From: Microbacterium sp. 18062
GTDB taxonomy: Bacteria > Actinomycetota > Actinomycetes > Actinomycetales > Microbacteriaceae
DNA: 64,000 bases
Assembly: GCF_902706225.1 (NCBI RefSeq)
Contig: NZ_CACSKB010000006.1
Location: 50,353-114,352, forward strand
Reading direction: 5' to 3'
Shown in pieces: positions 33,359-41,320 of this stretch. Numbering within the stretch: the stretch's first letter is position 1; the number at the start of each line of letters is the position of its first letter. The position numbers and the translations under genes are program-made. A model generated the notes under the pieces. The model was not told the DNA's origin, did no database searches, and saw only the letters and a program-made list of their open reading frames with translations.

Positions 33359-34393
33359 ATGAAGGCCGCATACGTCCTCGACGGCGAGATCCACGTCGGC
33401 GAGATCGCCACCCCTGTCCCCGGCGAAGGGCAGGTCCTCGTGCGCACGCTCGCCTGCGCGATCTGCGCCTCCGACCTCCATTTCCTCCACGGGGGGAACG
33501 AGATGGTGGAGATGTCGCGGAAACACGGCGGTCCGTACGCGGGCCTCGACCTCGACAAGCCCGTCGTGCTCGGCCACGAGCTCGTCGGCGAGGTCGTGGA
33601 GTACGGCCCGAACAGCCGACGACCGGTCGAGATCGGCGCGCGCGTGACCTCGATCCCCGTCGTCACGACAAGCGGGGCGCACTCCGTCATCGGCTTCGAC
33701 AACACGCTGCCGGGAGGCTTCGGCGAGTACGTGGTGCTCGACGAGAACTTCCTCCTCGAGATCCCCGACCACGTCTCGGACGACGAGGCCGCACTGGTCG
33801 AGCCCCTGGCCGTCGGACTCGAGCACGCCCGCGTCGGAGAGCCCACCGCCGACGATGTCGCCGTGGTCGTCGGATGCGGCGCCATCGGGCTCGGCGTGAT
33901 CGCCGGGCTCAAACTCGCCGGCGTCGCGGCGATCGTGGCCGTCGACCTGTCGGAGTCACGACGCGGGATCGCTCTCGAGATGGGAGCGACCCTCGCGATC
34001 GACCCCCGCGATCGGTCGCCCTACGGCCCGCTCGCCGAGCTCGACGGCCGAAGCGCGACCGTCGTCTACGAGTGCGTCGGCGTCAAGGGGCTGCTGAGCC
34101 AGATCATCGACGCGGTCGGGCGGGAGGTCCGGATCGTCATGGGCGGCTACTCGATGCAGCCGGAGCAGATCTACATCTTCACCGCCCAGAACAAGGGACT
34201 GCGCATCTACTTCGCCTCCGGTGAGCGCCCCGAGGACATGCGCCGGTCGCTGACGTCGATCGCAGAGGGCACGACCGACGTCAAGCTGTGGCTGACCGGC
34301 GAGCGGATCGGTCTGTCCGGTCTCCAGGACGCCCTCGAGCACATGACCGACCCTCTCGCGTCGATCCGCACGGTGGTCGATCCGCGTCTCTAG
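33359..34393 (+). CDS. Zinc-dependent alcohol/polyol dehydrogenase (MDR family)
   Basis: A 344-residue NAD(P)-dependent dehydrogenase. Catalytic zinc residues are visible in CAICASDLHF and VLGHELVGEVVEYG; the cofactor fold is VVVGCGAIGLGVIAGLKLAG. The four-Cys structural zinc lobe of most family members is missing: the region reads TSIPVVTTSGAHSVIGFDN. The ATG at 33359 has GGAAAGG about 8 nt upstream. The substrate is not assignable. A 7-bp hairpin follows the gene. Confidence 0.9.
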   Translation: MKAAYVLDGEIHVGEIATPVPGEGQVLVRTLACAICASDLHFLHGGNEMVEMSRKHGGPYAGLDLDKPVVLGHELVGEVVEYGPNSRRPVEIGARVTSIPVVTTSGAHSVIGFDNTLPGGFGEYVVLDENFLLEIPDHVSDDEAALVEPLAVGLEHARVGEPTADDVAVVVGCGAIGLGVIAGLKLAGVAAIVAVDLSESRRGIALEMGATLAIDPRDRSPYGPLAELDGRSATVVYECVGVKGLLSQIIDAVGREVRIVMGGYSMQPEQIYIFTAQNKGLRIYFASGERPEDMRRSLTSIAEGTTDVKLWLTGERIGLSGLQDALEHMTDPLASIRTVVDPRL

Positions 34394-34409
34394 CGACGAT
34401 GCCCACACG

Positions 34410-34432
34410 GCCGGCGGCCCGGGATCGCCGGC
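34410..34432 (+). terminator. Hairpin terminator after the alcohol dehydrogenase gene
   Basis: GCCGGCG (34410-34416) pairs with CGCCGGC (34426-34432), loop 9 nt. It stands just before the promoter of the next gene. Confidence 0.5.
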
Positions 34433-34443
34433 GGTGCGGGCAT

Positions 34444-34461
34444 ACAGTACAATTGCACTGT
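34444..34461. promoter_or_regulatory. Operator and leaderless promoter of the cyclodeaminase gene
   Basis: ACAGTACAATTGCACTGT is an 18-bp palindrome with one mismatched pair. It contains the -10 box TACAAT (34448-34453), and its last bases lie in the GTG start (34460), 6 nt after the box. Its core matches the 28-bp palindrome at 40215-40242. Confidence 0.65.
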
Positions 34462-35407
34462 GCCGGCACTTACCGATCTCTCCCTCATCGATGCCCAGAC
34501 CCTGCGCGCTGCGCTCCCCCTGACGGAGGCGATCGCCGCGATCCGGGACGCGGCGTCGCTCGGCACGGACGCGTTCCAGCGGTCGGCGGTCGACACCGCC
34601 CACGGCCAGTTCCTCCTGATGCCCTCGGAGCTCTCCGGATACGCCGGGTGCAAGGTGCTGACCGTCGCCCCGGGCAACCCCTCCCGCGGTCTCGACCGCA
34701 TCCAGGGCGTCTTCCTCCTCTTCGACGGCGACACGCTGGAGCCGCGCGCCATCATCGACGGCGCCGAGCTGACGTCGCTGCGCACCCCCGCGGTGACCGC
34801 CGCCATCGTGGATCTCGTGACCCCCGCGGACGCCCGCACGCTCACCGTGTTCGGCACCGGACCCCAGGCGCGTCATCACGTCCGGGCCATGCGCGAGATC
34901 CGGCCCATCGAGCGCGTCCGCGTCGTCGGCCGCACCGAGGAGAGCTCGCGCCGGGCCGCGGACGCGTGGTCGGACGCGGACCTCGACATCCGCGCGGGCT
35001 CGGCGGCCGAGGGACGGGATGCCGACATCGTGATCTGCGCGACATCCGCGGTCGAGCCGCTCTTCGGCACCGGAGTCGACGCGCGCACGACGGTGGCCGC
35101 CGTCGGGTCGCACGAGCCGACCAAGCGCGAGCTCCCGGGGGCGCTGCTCGGCTCGAGCCACGTCATCGTGGAGAGCCTGACCGTGGCCACCACCGAGGCG
35201 GGCGACGTCATCCAGGCGATCGACGAGGGCCATCTGCGCGTCGACGACCTCATCAGCTTCCAGGAGGTGGCCACCGGCGCCGTCTCCCCCGGCTTCGACC
35301 GCTCGCGCGTCGTGAAGACCTGCGGCATGGGCTGGCAGGACCTCGTGGTGGCGGTGGCGGCCATGGAACGGATCGACGACGGGGGAAGACGGGGCACCGG
35401 CCGATGA
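34460..35407 (+). CDS. Ornithine cyclodeaminase / mu-crystallin family protein
   Basis: A 315-residue NAD(P)-binding enzyme. The family pattern includes GAELTSLRTPAVTA, the dinucleotide turn FGTGPQARHHVRAM, and the late ICATSAVEPLF and AAVGSHEPTKREL motifs. Besides true ornithine cyclodeaminases, the family contains delta1-pyrroline-2-carboxylate reductases that act after hydroxyproline dehydration. Its coupling by an ATGA overlap to a proline racemase family gene supports the second role. The start is GTG 34460 on a leaderless mRNA whose promoter lies inside a palindromic operator. Confidence 0.9.
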   Translation: MPALTDLSLIDAQTLRAALPLTEAIAAIRDAASLGTDAFQRSAVDTAHGQFLLMPSELSGYAGCKVLTVAPGNPSRGLDRIQGVFLLFDGDTLEPRAIIDGAELTSLRTPAVTAAIVDLVTPADARTLTVFGTGPQARHHVRAMREIRPIERVRVVGRTEESSRRAADAWSDADLDIRAGSAAEGRDADIVICATSAVEPLFGTGVDARTTVAAVGSHEPTKRELPGALLGSSHVIVESLTVATTEAGDVIQAIDEGHLRVDDLISFQEVATGAVSPGFDRSRVVKTCGMGWQDLVVAVAAMERIDDGGRRGTGR

Positions 35408-36393
35408 ACGAGACGATCCGCACCGAGGACTGGCACACGGCGGGCGAGCCGTTCCGCATCGTCACCTCGACCGAGACGGTCGGCGCGACGGTCGCGGAGC
35501 GCCGCATGAACGCCATCGCGGGCGATCCCGATCGCGTCCGCCGGTTCCTGTGCCTCGAGCCGCGCGGGCACGACGACATGTACGGCGGATTCGTGACGCC
35601 GGCCGACGACGACGGAGCCGACTTCGGCGTGCTCTTCTGGCACAAGGACGGCTTCTCGACGGCGTGCGGCCACGGCACGATGGCACTGGGCGCGTGGGCC
35701 GTGGAGACGGGCCGGGTCGGCGCTCCCGACGACGGCGAGGCGATCGTGACCATCGACGTCCCCAGCGGTCGCGTCCAGGCGCGCGTGCAGCGCGAAGCCG
35801 GCCGCACGACCGGCGTGGTCTTCCGCAACGTGCCCTCACGGGTGCTCCAGCGCGGGATCGAGCTCGAGACGACGCGGGGCACGGTCTCGGTCGATCTGAT
35901 CTTCGGAGGAGCGGTGTACGCCACCCTCGCCGCATCCTCGGTCGGCTTGACGGTCGAGCCGGGCGACACGATGAAGCTCATCGAGATCGGCCGCGAGATC
36001 AAGTGGGCGCTGAACGCCCATCCCGCCGCCCAGCTCGCCGACCCGCGGCTGTCGGGGGTGTACGGCACGATCCTCGTCGACGACCTGGGACGCACCGACA
36101 TCGGCCCGTGGCAGCGCAACATCACCGTGTTCGCCGACGGCGAGGTCGATCGCAGCCCGTGCGGGTCGGGCACCGCCTCGCGCGTGGCGCTGCTCGCGGC
36201 GACGGGCGGACTCGCCGACGGCGAGTGGCTCACACACGACTCGATCATCGGCACGCGCTTCCTCGCGCGCGTGGCGGAGCACGACGGCGACGCCGTGATC
36301 CCCGAGGTGAGCGGTCAGGCGTACCCCGTGGGCACCTGCTCGTTCACCCTCGCCGACGGCGACCCGCTGCCGTCCGGCTTCAGCCTGCGCTGA
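35404..36393 (+). CDS. Proline racemase family enzyme, probably 4-hydroxyproline or proline epimerase
   Basis: A 329-residue pseudosymmetric enzyme. The first active-site Cys is in FSTACGHGTMALG and the second in DRSPCGSGTASR. Having both Cys residues is typical of racemases and 2-epimerases; trans-3-hydroxyproline dehydratases usually replace one of them. The gene overlaps the cyclodeaminase by 4 bp. Together they suggest conversion of hydroxyproline or proline stereoisomers toward pyrroline-2-carboxylate. It ends 4 nt from the convergent GntR gene. The exact substrate cannot be read from the sequence. Confidence 0.9.
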   Translation: MNETIRTEDWHTAGEPFRIVTSTETVGATVAERRMNAIAGDPDRVRRFLCLEPRGHDDMYGGFVTPADDDGADFGVLFWHKDGFSTACGHGTMALGAWAVETGRVGAPDDGEAIVTIDVPSGRVQARVQREAGRTTGVVFRNVPSRVLQRGIELETTRGTVSVDLIFGGAVYATLAASSVGLTVEPGDTMKLIEIGREIKWALNAHPAAQLADPRLSGVYGTILVDDLGRTDIGPWQRNITVFADGEVDRSPCGSGTASRVALLAATGGLADGEWLTHDSIIGTRFLARVAEHDGDAVIPEVSGQAYPVGTCSFTLADGDPLPSGFSLR

Positions 36394-36397
36394 TCGC

Positions 36398-37093
36398 CTA
36401 CGGCGCGTCCTCGCCCCGCGCCCATTCGCCGCGGATGTGGGCGATGTGCTGCCGAAGGAGCGCCGTCATGCCGTCGCCGTCGCGCGAGAGCGCGAGACGG
36501 ACCATCTCCCGGTGCTCGGCCGCCGTCTCCTCGAGAGCTCCGGCGTCGGCGAGCTTCTGAAGGCCGTAGAGCCGACTGCGCCCGCGGAACTCGCGGATGA
36601 CGCCGACGAGCGTCTCGTTGCCGTGCAGCGCGAGGAAGGTCGAGTGGAACTCGGTGTCCAGCACGATGAAGCGCACGAGGTCGCCGTCGCGGGCGGCGCC
36701 CTCGAGGTCGAGAGCCAGCGGCTCGAGGGCACGGACGCCGTCGGCGACGGCGCCCTCGCACGTCCTCGCGATCTCGGCCATGACGGGCACCTCGATCAAC
36801 AGGCGGATCTCCACCAGCTCGTCCAGCTCGCGGTCGCTCAGCGTGCGCACGCGGAAGCCCTTGTTGGGGACGACCTCCACCATCTGCTCACGCACCAGAT
36901 CGAGCATCGCCTCGCGCACCGGGGTGGCCGACACCCCGAGCATCTCGGCCAGCTGCGGCGCCGAATAGAGCTCCCCCGCGCGCATCCGGCCGCTGATGAG
37001 CGCCGAGCGCAGTCGCTCCGACACGGCGCGGCGCACGCTGCCGGCGCGGGGCAGCGGCTCGATCGCACCCTGCGCGTCGTGCGCGATCGTCAT
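36398..37093 (-). CDS. GntR regulator, FadR/FCD subfamily
   Basis: A 231-residue regulator: winged HTH (ELYSAPQLAEMLGVSATPVR, then MVEVVPNKGFRVRTL) and an all-helical FCD domain with metal-ligand-type histidines (LDTEFHSTFLALHG). It lies inside the proposed proline/hydroxyproline region between the two transcription units whose promoters share a palindrome. It is therefore the best candidate to bind both. FCD members sense carboxylic acids or amino acid derivatives. Confidence 0.92.
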   Translation of the reverse strand: MTIAHDAQGAIEPLPRAGSVRRAVSERLRSALISGRMRAGELYSAPQLAEMLGVSATPVREAMLDLVREQMVEVVPNKGFRVRTLSDRELDELVEIRLLIEVPVMAEIARTCEGAVADGVRALEPLALDLEGAARDGDLVRFIVLDTEFHSTFLALHGNETLVGVIREFRGRSRLYGLQKLADAGALEETAAEHREMVRLALSRDGDGMTALLRQHIAHIRGEWARGEDAP

Positions 37094-37226
37094 CGTTCCC
37101 CGCCCTCTCTCCCGCGCGAACCACCGGTATCCGGCTAGCGTACTGACCCGCCCCGCGTTCTCGCGTCAGCGACCCTGACCGACGATCATCCTGCACGACT
37201 CGGAGGCCCCCTCCGGGATCCCCGTA

Positions 37227-37604
37227 TCAGGAGGGGCGGACCAGATGGAGCCGCTCGGTGCGCCCCACGGCGATCCCGTCCAGCTCCAGGTCGGCTGCCG
37301 CATCCGTGCCCTCGCGCACCGGGAGCCTGTGGATCTCGGGCGGGGCGTCGGGATCGAGCAGCGCGTCGAGGCCCCGCGTCACGCGAACCCGCTCCTCGGA
37401 GGCGAGCCACGAGTCGTACGCGGCCCCATCGTGCCAGAGCGAGGTGACGATGAGGAGGTCGGGGCGTGCCGTGTCGCGAAGCGCCTCGCCGCGGAGCAGG
37501 CCGAACGGGATCGCCGCCTCGATGATCCCCACGCTCCGATAGCGCTCCACGAGCTCGTCGATGCGCCCGCCCGCCGAGCGGAGGACGAGCACCGACTGCA
37601 GCAT
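37227..37604 (-). CDS. Dimeric alpha/beta-barrel (antibiotic biosynthesis monooxygenase-like) protein
   Basis: A 125-residue protein with an N-terminal ABM-like ferredoxin fold (SVLVLRSAGGRIDELVERYR, then IVTSLWHDGAAYDSWLASEE) and an extra C-terminal tail. The family includes small oxygenases and many proteins of unknown function. ATG 37604 is preferred because GGAGGG lies 6 nt upstream; the ATG two codons earlier overlaps the amidohydrolase stop as ATGA. It is the last gene of the transporter-amidohydrolase unit. Confidence 0.7.
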   Translation of the reverse strand: MLQSVLVLRSAGGRIDELVERYRSVGIIEAAIPFGLLRGEALRDTARPDLLIVTSLWHDGAAYDSWLASEERVRVTRGLDALLDPDAPPEIHRLPVREGTDAAADLELDGIAVGRTERLHLVRPS

Positions 37605-37606
37605 CC

Positions 37607-38851
37607 TCATCCCTCCACGACGCGGCCGCGGGAGATCACCGTGGCGACGGAGCGCTCGGGCTCGGCCAACGCGGCGATGTCCTCCAGGGGGTCCACGTCG
37701 AGCACCAGCAGGTCGGCGAGGTACCCCTCGGCGATCCGGCCGAGCTCCCCCTCCTCGCCGAGCAGTCTCGCCGCCGTCACCGTCGCCGAGCGCAGGATGT
37801 CGAGGGCGGGCAGAACCTCGGCGCGCACGGCGAACTCGCGGGACTGGAACCGATGCATGGGCCCGATGAAATCGGTGCCGAACACCACCTGCACGCCGCG
37901 GTCGCGGGCGATGCGCAGCATCTCGGTCCCCGCGGCACGGATGCCCTCCGCCTTGCGGCGCGACTCCTCCGGCACGCCGAACTCCGCGCTCTCCTCGGAC
38001 GCCAGCAGGGTGCCGATCGCGAGGGTCGGCACGAGGAACGCGTCGTTCTCGACGAACAGCCCGGCGGTCTCGTCGTCGAGCAGCGTCCCGTGCTCGATGC
38101 ATCGCACGCCGAGACGGAGCGCCCGAGCGATCGCGGCCGGGGTGTAGGCGTGACCGGTGACGTAGATGCCGGCGTTGCGCGCCTCCTCGACCGCCGCCCG
38201 GATCTCCTCCTCGGCGAACTGCGCGGAGTCGATCCGGTCGGTGGGAGAGGCGATGCCGCCGCCGAGCATCAGCTTGATGTGGCGCGCACCGCGGCGGATC
38301 TCGTTGCGCACCGCCGCCCGCACGGCGGGGACGCCGTCGGCCACGAGCCCGATGGTCGGCAGCGCCGTGGACGCGCTGTGCGCACAGACCTCGCCCGCGC
38401 CGCGGAAGTCGCCGTGACCGCCCGTCTGGGACAGGGCGGGTCCGCCGTGGAAGATACGCGGACCGGCGAGGTACCCCTCCTCGACCGCACGCACCAGCCC
38501 GTGGTCCGCGCCGCCGACGTCGCGCACCGTCGTGAAGCCGCGTCGCAGCATCGCGCCCATGAGGTCGCCCGCGCGGGCCGCCACGTAGAGCGGCGACTCC
38601 CGGCCGGGCACGCCGAGATCCGACTCGTAGCCGAGAAGATGCACGTGCGCGTCGATGAACCCCGGCACCACGACACGGCCGGCCGCGTCGACGCGGGTGG
38701 CCGCCTCGAACGCCTCGGGGGCGGGGTCGCCTGGCCCGAGGACGGCGACGATGCGGTCGTCCTCGACGAGGATGCGCCGCTCGGGGGTCCGGCTGCCGTC
38801 CACCGGGTCGAGCACGGCGGCCCGCAGGACCTCGAGACGGCGGGGCGTCAT
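37607..38851 (-). CDS. Amidohydrolase, resembling Xaa-Pro dipeptidase-type members
   Basis: A 414-residue metal-dependent hydrolase of the amidohydrolase superfamily. Metal ligands are visible as DAHVH after VVVPGFI, the bridging Lys in HIKLMLGGG, histidines in VTGHAY and CIEHGTLL, and the Asp in VFGTDF. The stretch ALSQTGGHGDFRG is one I associate with the subgroup that cleaves Xaa-Pro and related dipeptides. That would fit a proline or hydroxyproline cluster, but the activity is inferred. The start ATG 38851 overlaps the transporter stop as ATGA. Confidence 0.85.
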   Translation of the reverse strand: MTPRRLEVLRAAVLDPVDGSRTPERRILVEDDRIVAVLGPGDPAPEAFEAATRVDAAGRVVVPGFIDAHVHLLGYESDLGVPGRESPLYVAARAGDLMGAMLRRGFTTVRDVGGADHGLVRAVEEGYLAGPRIFHGGPALSQTGGHGDFRGAGEVCAHSASTALPTIGLVADGVPAVRAAVRNEIRRGARHIKLMLGGGIASPTDRIDSAQFAEEEIRAAVEEARNAGIYVTGHAYTPAAIARALRLGVRCIEHGTLLDDETAGLFVENDAFLVPTLAIGTLLASEESAEFGVPEESRRKAEGIRAAGTEMLRIARDRGVQVVFGTDFIGPMHRFQSREFAVRAEVLPALDILRSATVTAARLLGEEGELGRIAEGYLADLLVLDVDPLEDIAALAEPERSVATVISRGRVVEG

Positions 38852-40161
38852 GCGACGGCCCGATCGCGGGAGCGCAGGGCAACGGCATTCAGGTCGCGCC
38901 CTCGCACCTCGGGCATGAACGCGATCACGATGCCCGCGAAGACGGCGATGCCGATGATGATGAAGGCGACCGCCTGTCCGTTCCCCGAGGTCACCAATGC
39001 GGTGGCGATGAGCGGCATGGTCCCGCCGACCAGCGCCGACGAGAGGTTGTACGGGATCCCCATCGCGGTCGTGCGGACGTTCGCGGGCGTCAGCTCGCAG
39101 TAGGTCGCCGACTGGGTGGCCGAGGTGAAGCCCACGATCAGGCAGCCCACGATGTCCACCGCGAGGAACACGCCGAAGCTGGGGATCTCGAGGAGCCGCA
39201 GCATCGGGTAGGCGAGCAGCGCCATGCCGACGCAGTGCGCGAGCAGCATGGGCTTGCGTCCGATCTTGTCGGAGAGTCGGCCGAGGAACGGGAGCGCGAT
39301 GAACATGACGATGAGGGAGATGATGCCGCCCAGCAGCGTCTGCTGCAACGGGAGACCGCTCGCCAGGTGCGCATATGTGGGGAGGAACACCGTCCACAAG
39401 TAGTAGGCGCCGGTATAGACGGAGATCGCGAAGATGCGCAGCATCGTCAGCTTGTGGTGCGTGAAGACCTCCCTGAGCGGCGACTGCACGATCGCGTCGG
39501 TGCCCGCGATCTTCTGGAAGGCCTCGGTCTCGGGCGCGCGGGTGCGCAGGTACAGTCCGATGAGCCCGAGGAGCGCTCCGATGATGAAGGGGATGCGCCA
39601 TCCCCACAGCGCCAAGGTCTCGGCATCGAACACCGTCGTCACGATCGCGCCGGTGGCGGTCGCGGCCAGCGTTCCCGCGATGCTGCTCATGAGCGTGACC
39701 GAGCCGAACAGTCCCCGCTTGTGTTCCGGCGCGTGCTCGACGATGTAGCTGGAGCCCGCCTGGAACTCCGCGCCGGCGGAGAGACCCTGCACGATGCGCG
39801 CGGCGACGAAGATCACCGGGGACACGATCCCGATCACCGCGTAGCCCGGGGTCAGGCCCAGGACCAGGCTGCCTCCCGCCATCATCAGGATCGCGAGCGA
39901 GAGAAGGCGCTTGCGGCCGATCCGGTCGCCCAGCGGCGACAGCAGCACGGCGCCGAGCGGCCTGGCCGCGAACCCGACGGCGAAGGTCGTCAGCGTCTGG
40001 AGGAGTGCCGCGATGTCGGACCCGGCATGGAAGATCTGCGCGGAGAAGACCGTCGCGAGGACGGCGAAGATCCCCCAGTCGTACCATTCGACGAAGTTGC
40101 CGAACGATCCGCTGATGAGCGGGGAGGCGGACGTGCGGCGACGCGCGGTAGACGTGGTCAT
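38848..40161 (-). CDS. MFS transporter, metabolite:H+ symporter (MHS) family
   Basis: A 437-residue, 12-helix transporter. The N-terminal GNFVEWYDWGIFAVLATVF and LGAVLLSPLGDRIGRKRLL are MHS/ProP hallmarks, and SAGAEFQAGSSYIVEHAPEH and the mid-loop KIGRKPM are also typical. It imports an organic acid or amino acid such as proline, betaine or a relative. It heads a minus-strand operon with the amidohydrolase and the ABM protein, and a 28-bp perfect palindrome lies in its promoter region. Confidence 0.92.
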   Translation of the reverse strand: MTTSTARRRTSASPLISGSFGNFVEWYDWGIFAVLATVFSAQIFHAGSDIAALLQTLTTFAVGFAARPLGAVLLSPLGDRIGRKRLLSLAILMMAGGSLVLGLTPGYAVIGIVSPVIFVAARIVQGLSAGAEFQAGSSYIVEHAPEHKRGLFGSVTLMSSIAGTLAATATGAIVTTVFDAETLALWGWRIPFIIGALLGLIGLYLRTRAPETEAFQKIAGTDAIVQSPLREVFTHHKLTMLRIFAISVYTGAYYLWTVFLPTYAHLASGLPLQQTLLGGIISLIVMFIALPFLGRLSDKIGRKPMLLAHCVGMALLAYPMLRLLEIPSFGVFLAVDIVGCLIVGFTSATQSATYCELTPANVRTTAMGIPYNLSSALVGGTMPLIATALVTSGNGQAVAFIIIGIAVFAGIVIAFMPEVRGRDLNAVALRSRDRAVA

Positions 40162-40214
40162 CGCTCCTCATTTCTGTTCGCGGGCCGGTGGTGCAGCCGG
40201 ATGATAAGAGCACG

Positions 40215-40242
40215 CTATACCAGTGCAATTGCACTGGTATAG
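40215..40242. promoter_or_regulatory. 28-bp perfect palindromic operator upstream of the MHS transporter
   Basis: The left half is CTATACCAGTGCAA and the right half is its exact complement. The 14-bp core differs at one position from the operator at 34444-34461. It lies 54 nt upstream of the transporter ATG. Nothing else of note was seen in the gap 40162-40395. Confidence 0.75.
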
Positions 40243-40395
40243 GTCATCATGCCGATCCCGTGTTTCGTCCGCGTGACAAAGGGCGCTCGAACCATCGCCG
40301 CGACATGACCTTCCCAAGGCCGCTCCGACCGCCCGACGGCGGTCGGAGCTCACGGCGAGTCCCGCACCGGCGGCGGAGAGCCGCCAGGCGGCGCG

Positions 40396-41157
40396 CTACT
40401 TCGCGACGAGCGTCGTCTCGAAGCTGTACATGTCGGGGCGGTAGCAGTGATGTCCGTACTCGAACGCGCGACCGGAGCTGTCGAACGCGATGCGGTCCAT
40501 GGTGAGGACGGGTCCGCCGCGGTCGATGTCGAGCAGCTCGCTCTCGTCATTGTGGGCTCGCCGAGCGCCGATCCTCTGCTTGGCGATGCGGATCGTCACC
40601 CCTCGAGCGCGGAGGATCTGGTAGAGCCCGCGCTCCTCCAACTGCTCGGTCGTGATGTCGCCGAACTCCGGCGGAAGGTAGTTCTCGAGGATGGCCACGG
40701 GCACGCCGTCCGTGCTTCGCTGGCGACGCAGATAGACCACGTCCGTGCCGACGCCGACGCCGAGACCGGCGGCCACGGCGTCGGTCGCGATGACCGTCTC
40801 ATGCGCCAGCACCCGCGTCCCCGGCGAGTGGTGCGTGTTCTGGAGGTCCTCGTAGAGGCTCGTCAGCTCGACCTGCCGGGTCACCTGCCCCTGCACGACC
40901 TGGGTCCCGATGCCGCGACGGCGCACCAGCAGCCCCTTGTCCACGAGCTCCTGGATGGCACGCCTCACGGTCGGCCGGGAAAGTCCCAGCCGCTGCGCGA
41001 TGGCGATCTCGTTCTCGAGGCGGGCACCGGCGGGGATCGCGCCCGAGTGGATCGCCGCCTCGAGCCGACTCGACACCTGGTAGTAGAGCGGCACCGGACC
41101 CGTGCGATCGAGGTCGGCGAACAGCTCGTCGGGCCAATAGGTCTCGACCCCCGCCAT
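40396..41157 (-). CDS. iolR: GntR regulator, HutC/UTRA subfamily, probable inositol-locus regulator
   Basis: A 253-residue regulator with a winged HTH (ARLENEIAIAQRLGLSRPTV, then LVRRRGIGTQVV) and a C-terminal UTRA ligand domain (VPVAILENYLPPEFGDITTE). It is divergent from the complete inositol operon, in the position of IolR in other actinobacteria. ATG 41157 has GGGAGG 5 nt upstream. Two copies of TGTTNNGACAAT lie in the divergent gap and are likely its sites. The ligand is probably an inositol intermediate; this is inferred. Confidence 0.85.
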   Translation of the reverse strand: MAGVETYWPDELFADLDRTGPVPLYYQVSSRLEAAIHSGAIPAGARLENEIAIAQRLGLSRPTVRRAIQELVDKGLLVRRRGIGTQVVQGQVTRQVELTSLYEDLQNTHHSPGTRVLAHETVIATDAVAAGLGVGVGTDVVYLRRQRSTDGVPVAILENYLPPEFGDITTEQLEERGLYQILRARGVTIRIAKQRIGARRAHNDESELLDIDRGGPVLTMDRIAFDSSGRAFEYGHHCYRPDMYSFETTLVAK

Positions 41158-41192
41158 GACACCCTCCCGACATCGACCGTCTAGTGGCCGCA

Positions 41193-41272
41193 TGTTCCGA
41201 CAATCTTACCTAGCGCTCTTCCATGTCAACTCCTCTTGCAGGAACGCGCACATGTGCTATTGTTAGGACAAT
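41193..41272. promoter_or_regulatory. Paired operators between iolR and iolC
   Basis: TGTTCCGACAAT (41193-41204) and TGTTAGGACAAT (41261-41272) are the same site 68 bp apart. The second extends to the palindrome ATTGTTAGGACAAT. One lies near each gene, so one regulator could control both directions. Confidence 0.65.
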
Positions 41273-41320
41273 ATTGGATCTCGATCCGGTTCCCGCTCCA
41301 GAAGGGTTGTACGGCGAAGT

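Noticed and set aside
36398..37138. Plus-strand frames opposite the FCD-type GntR gene
   Set aside because: They lack start signals and motifs; the minus-strand regulator has a complete HTH and FCD domain.
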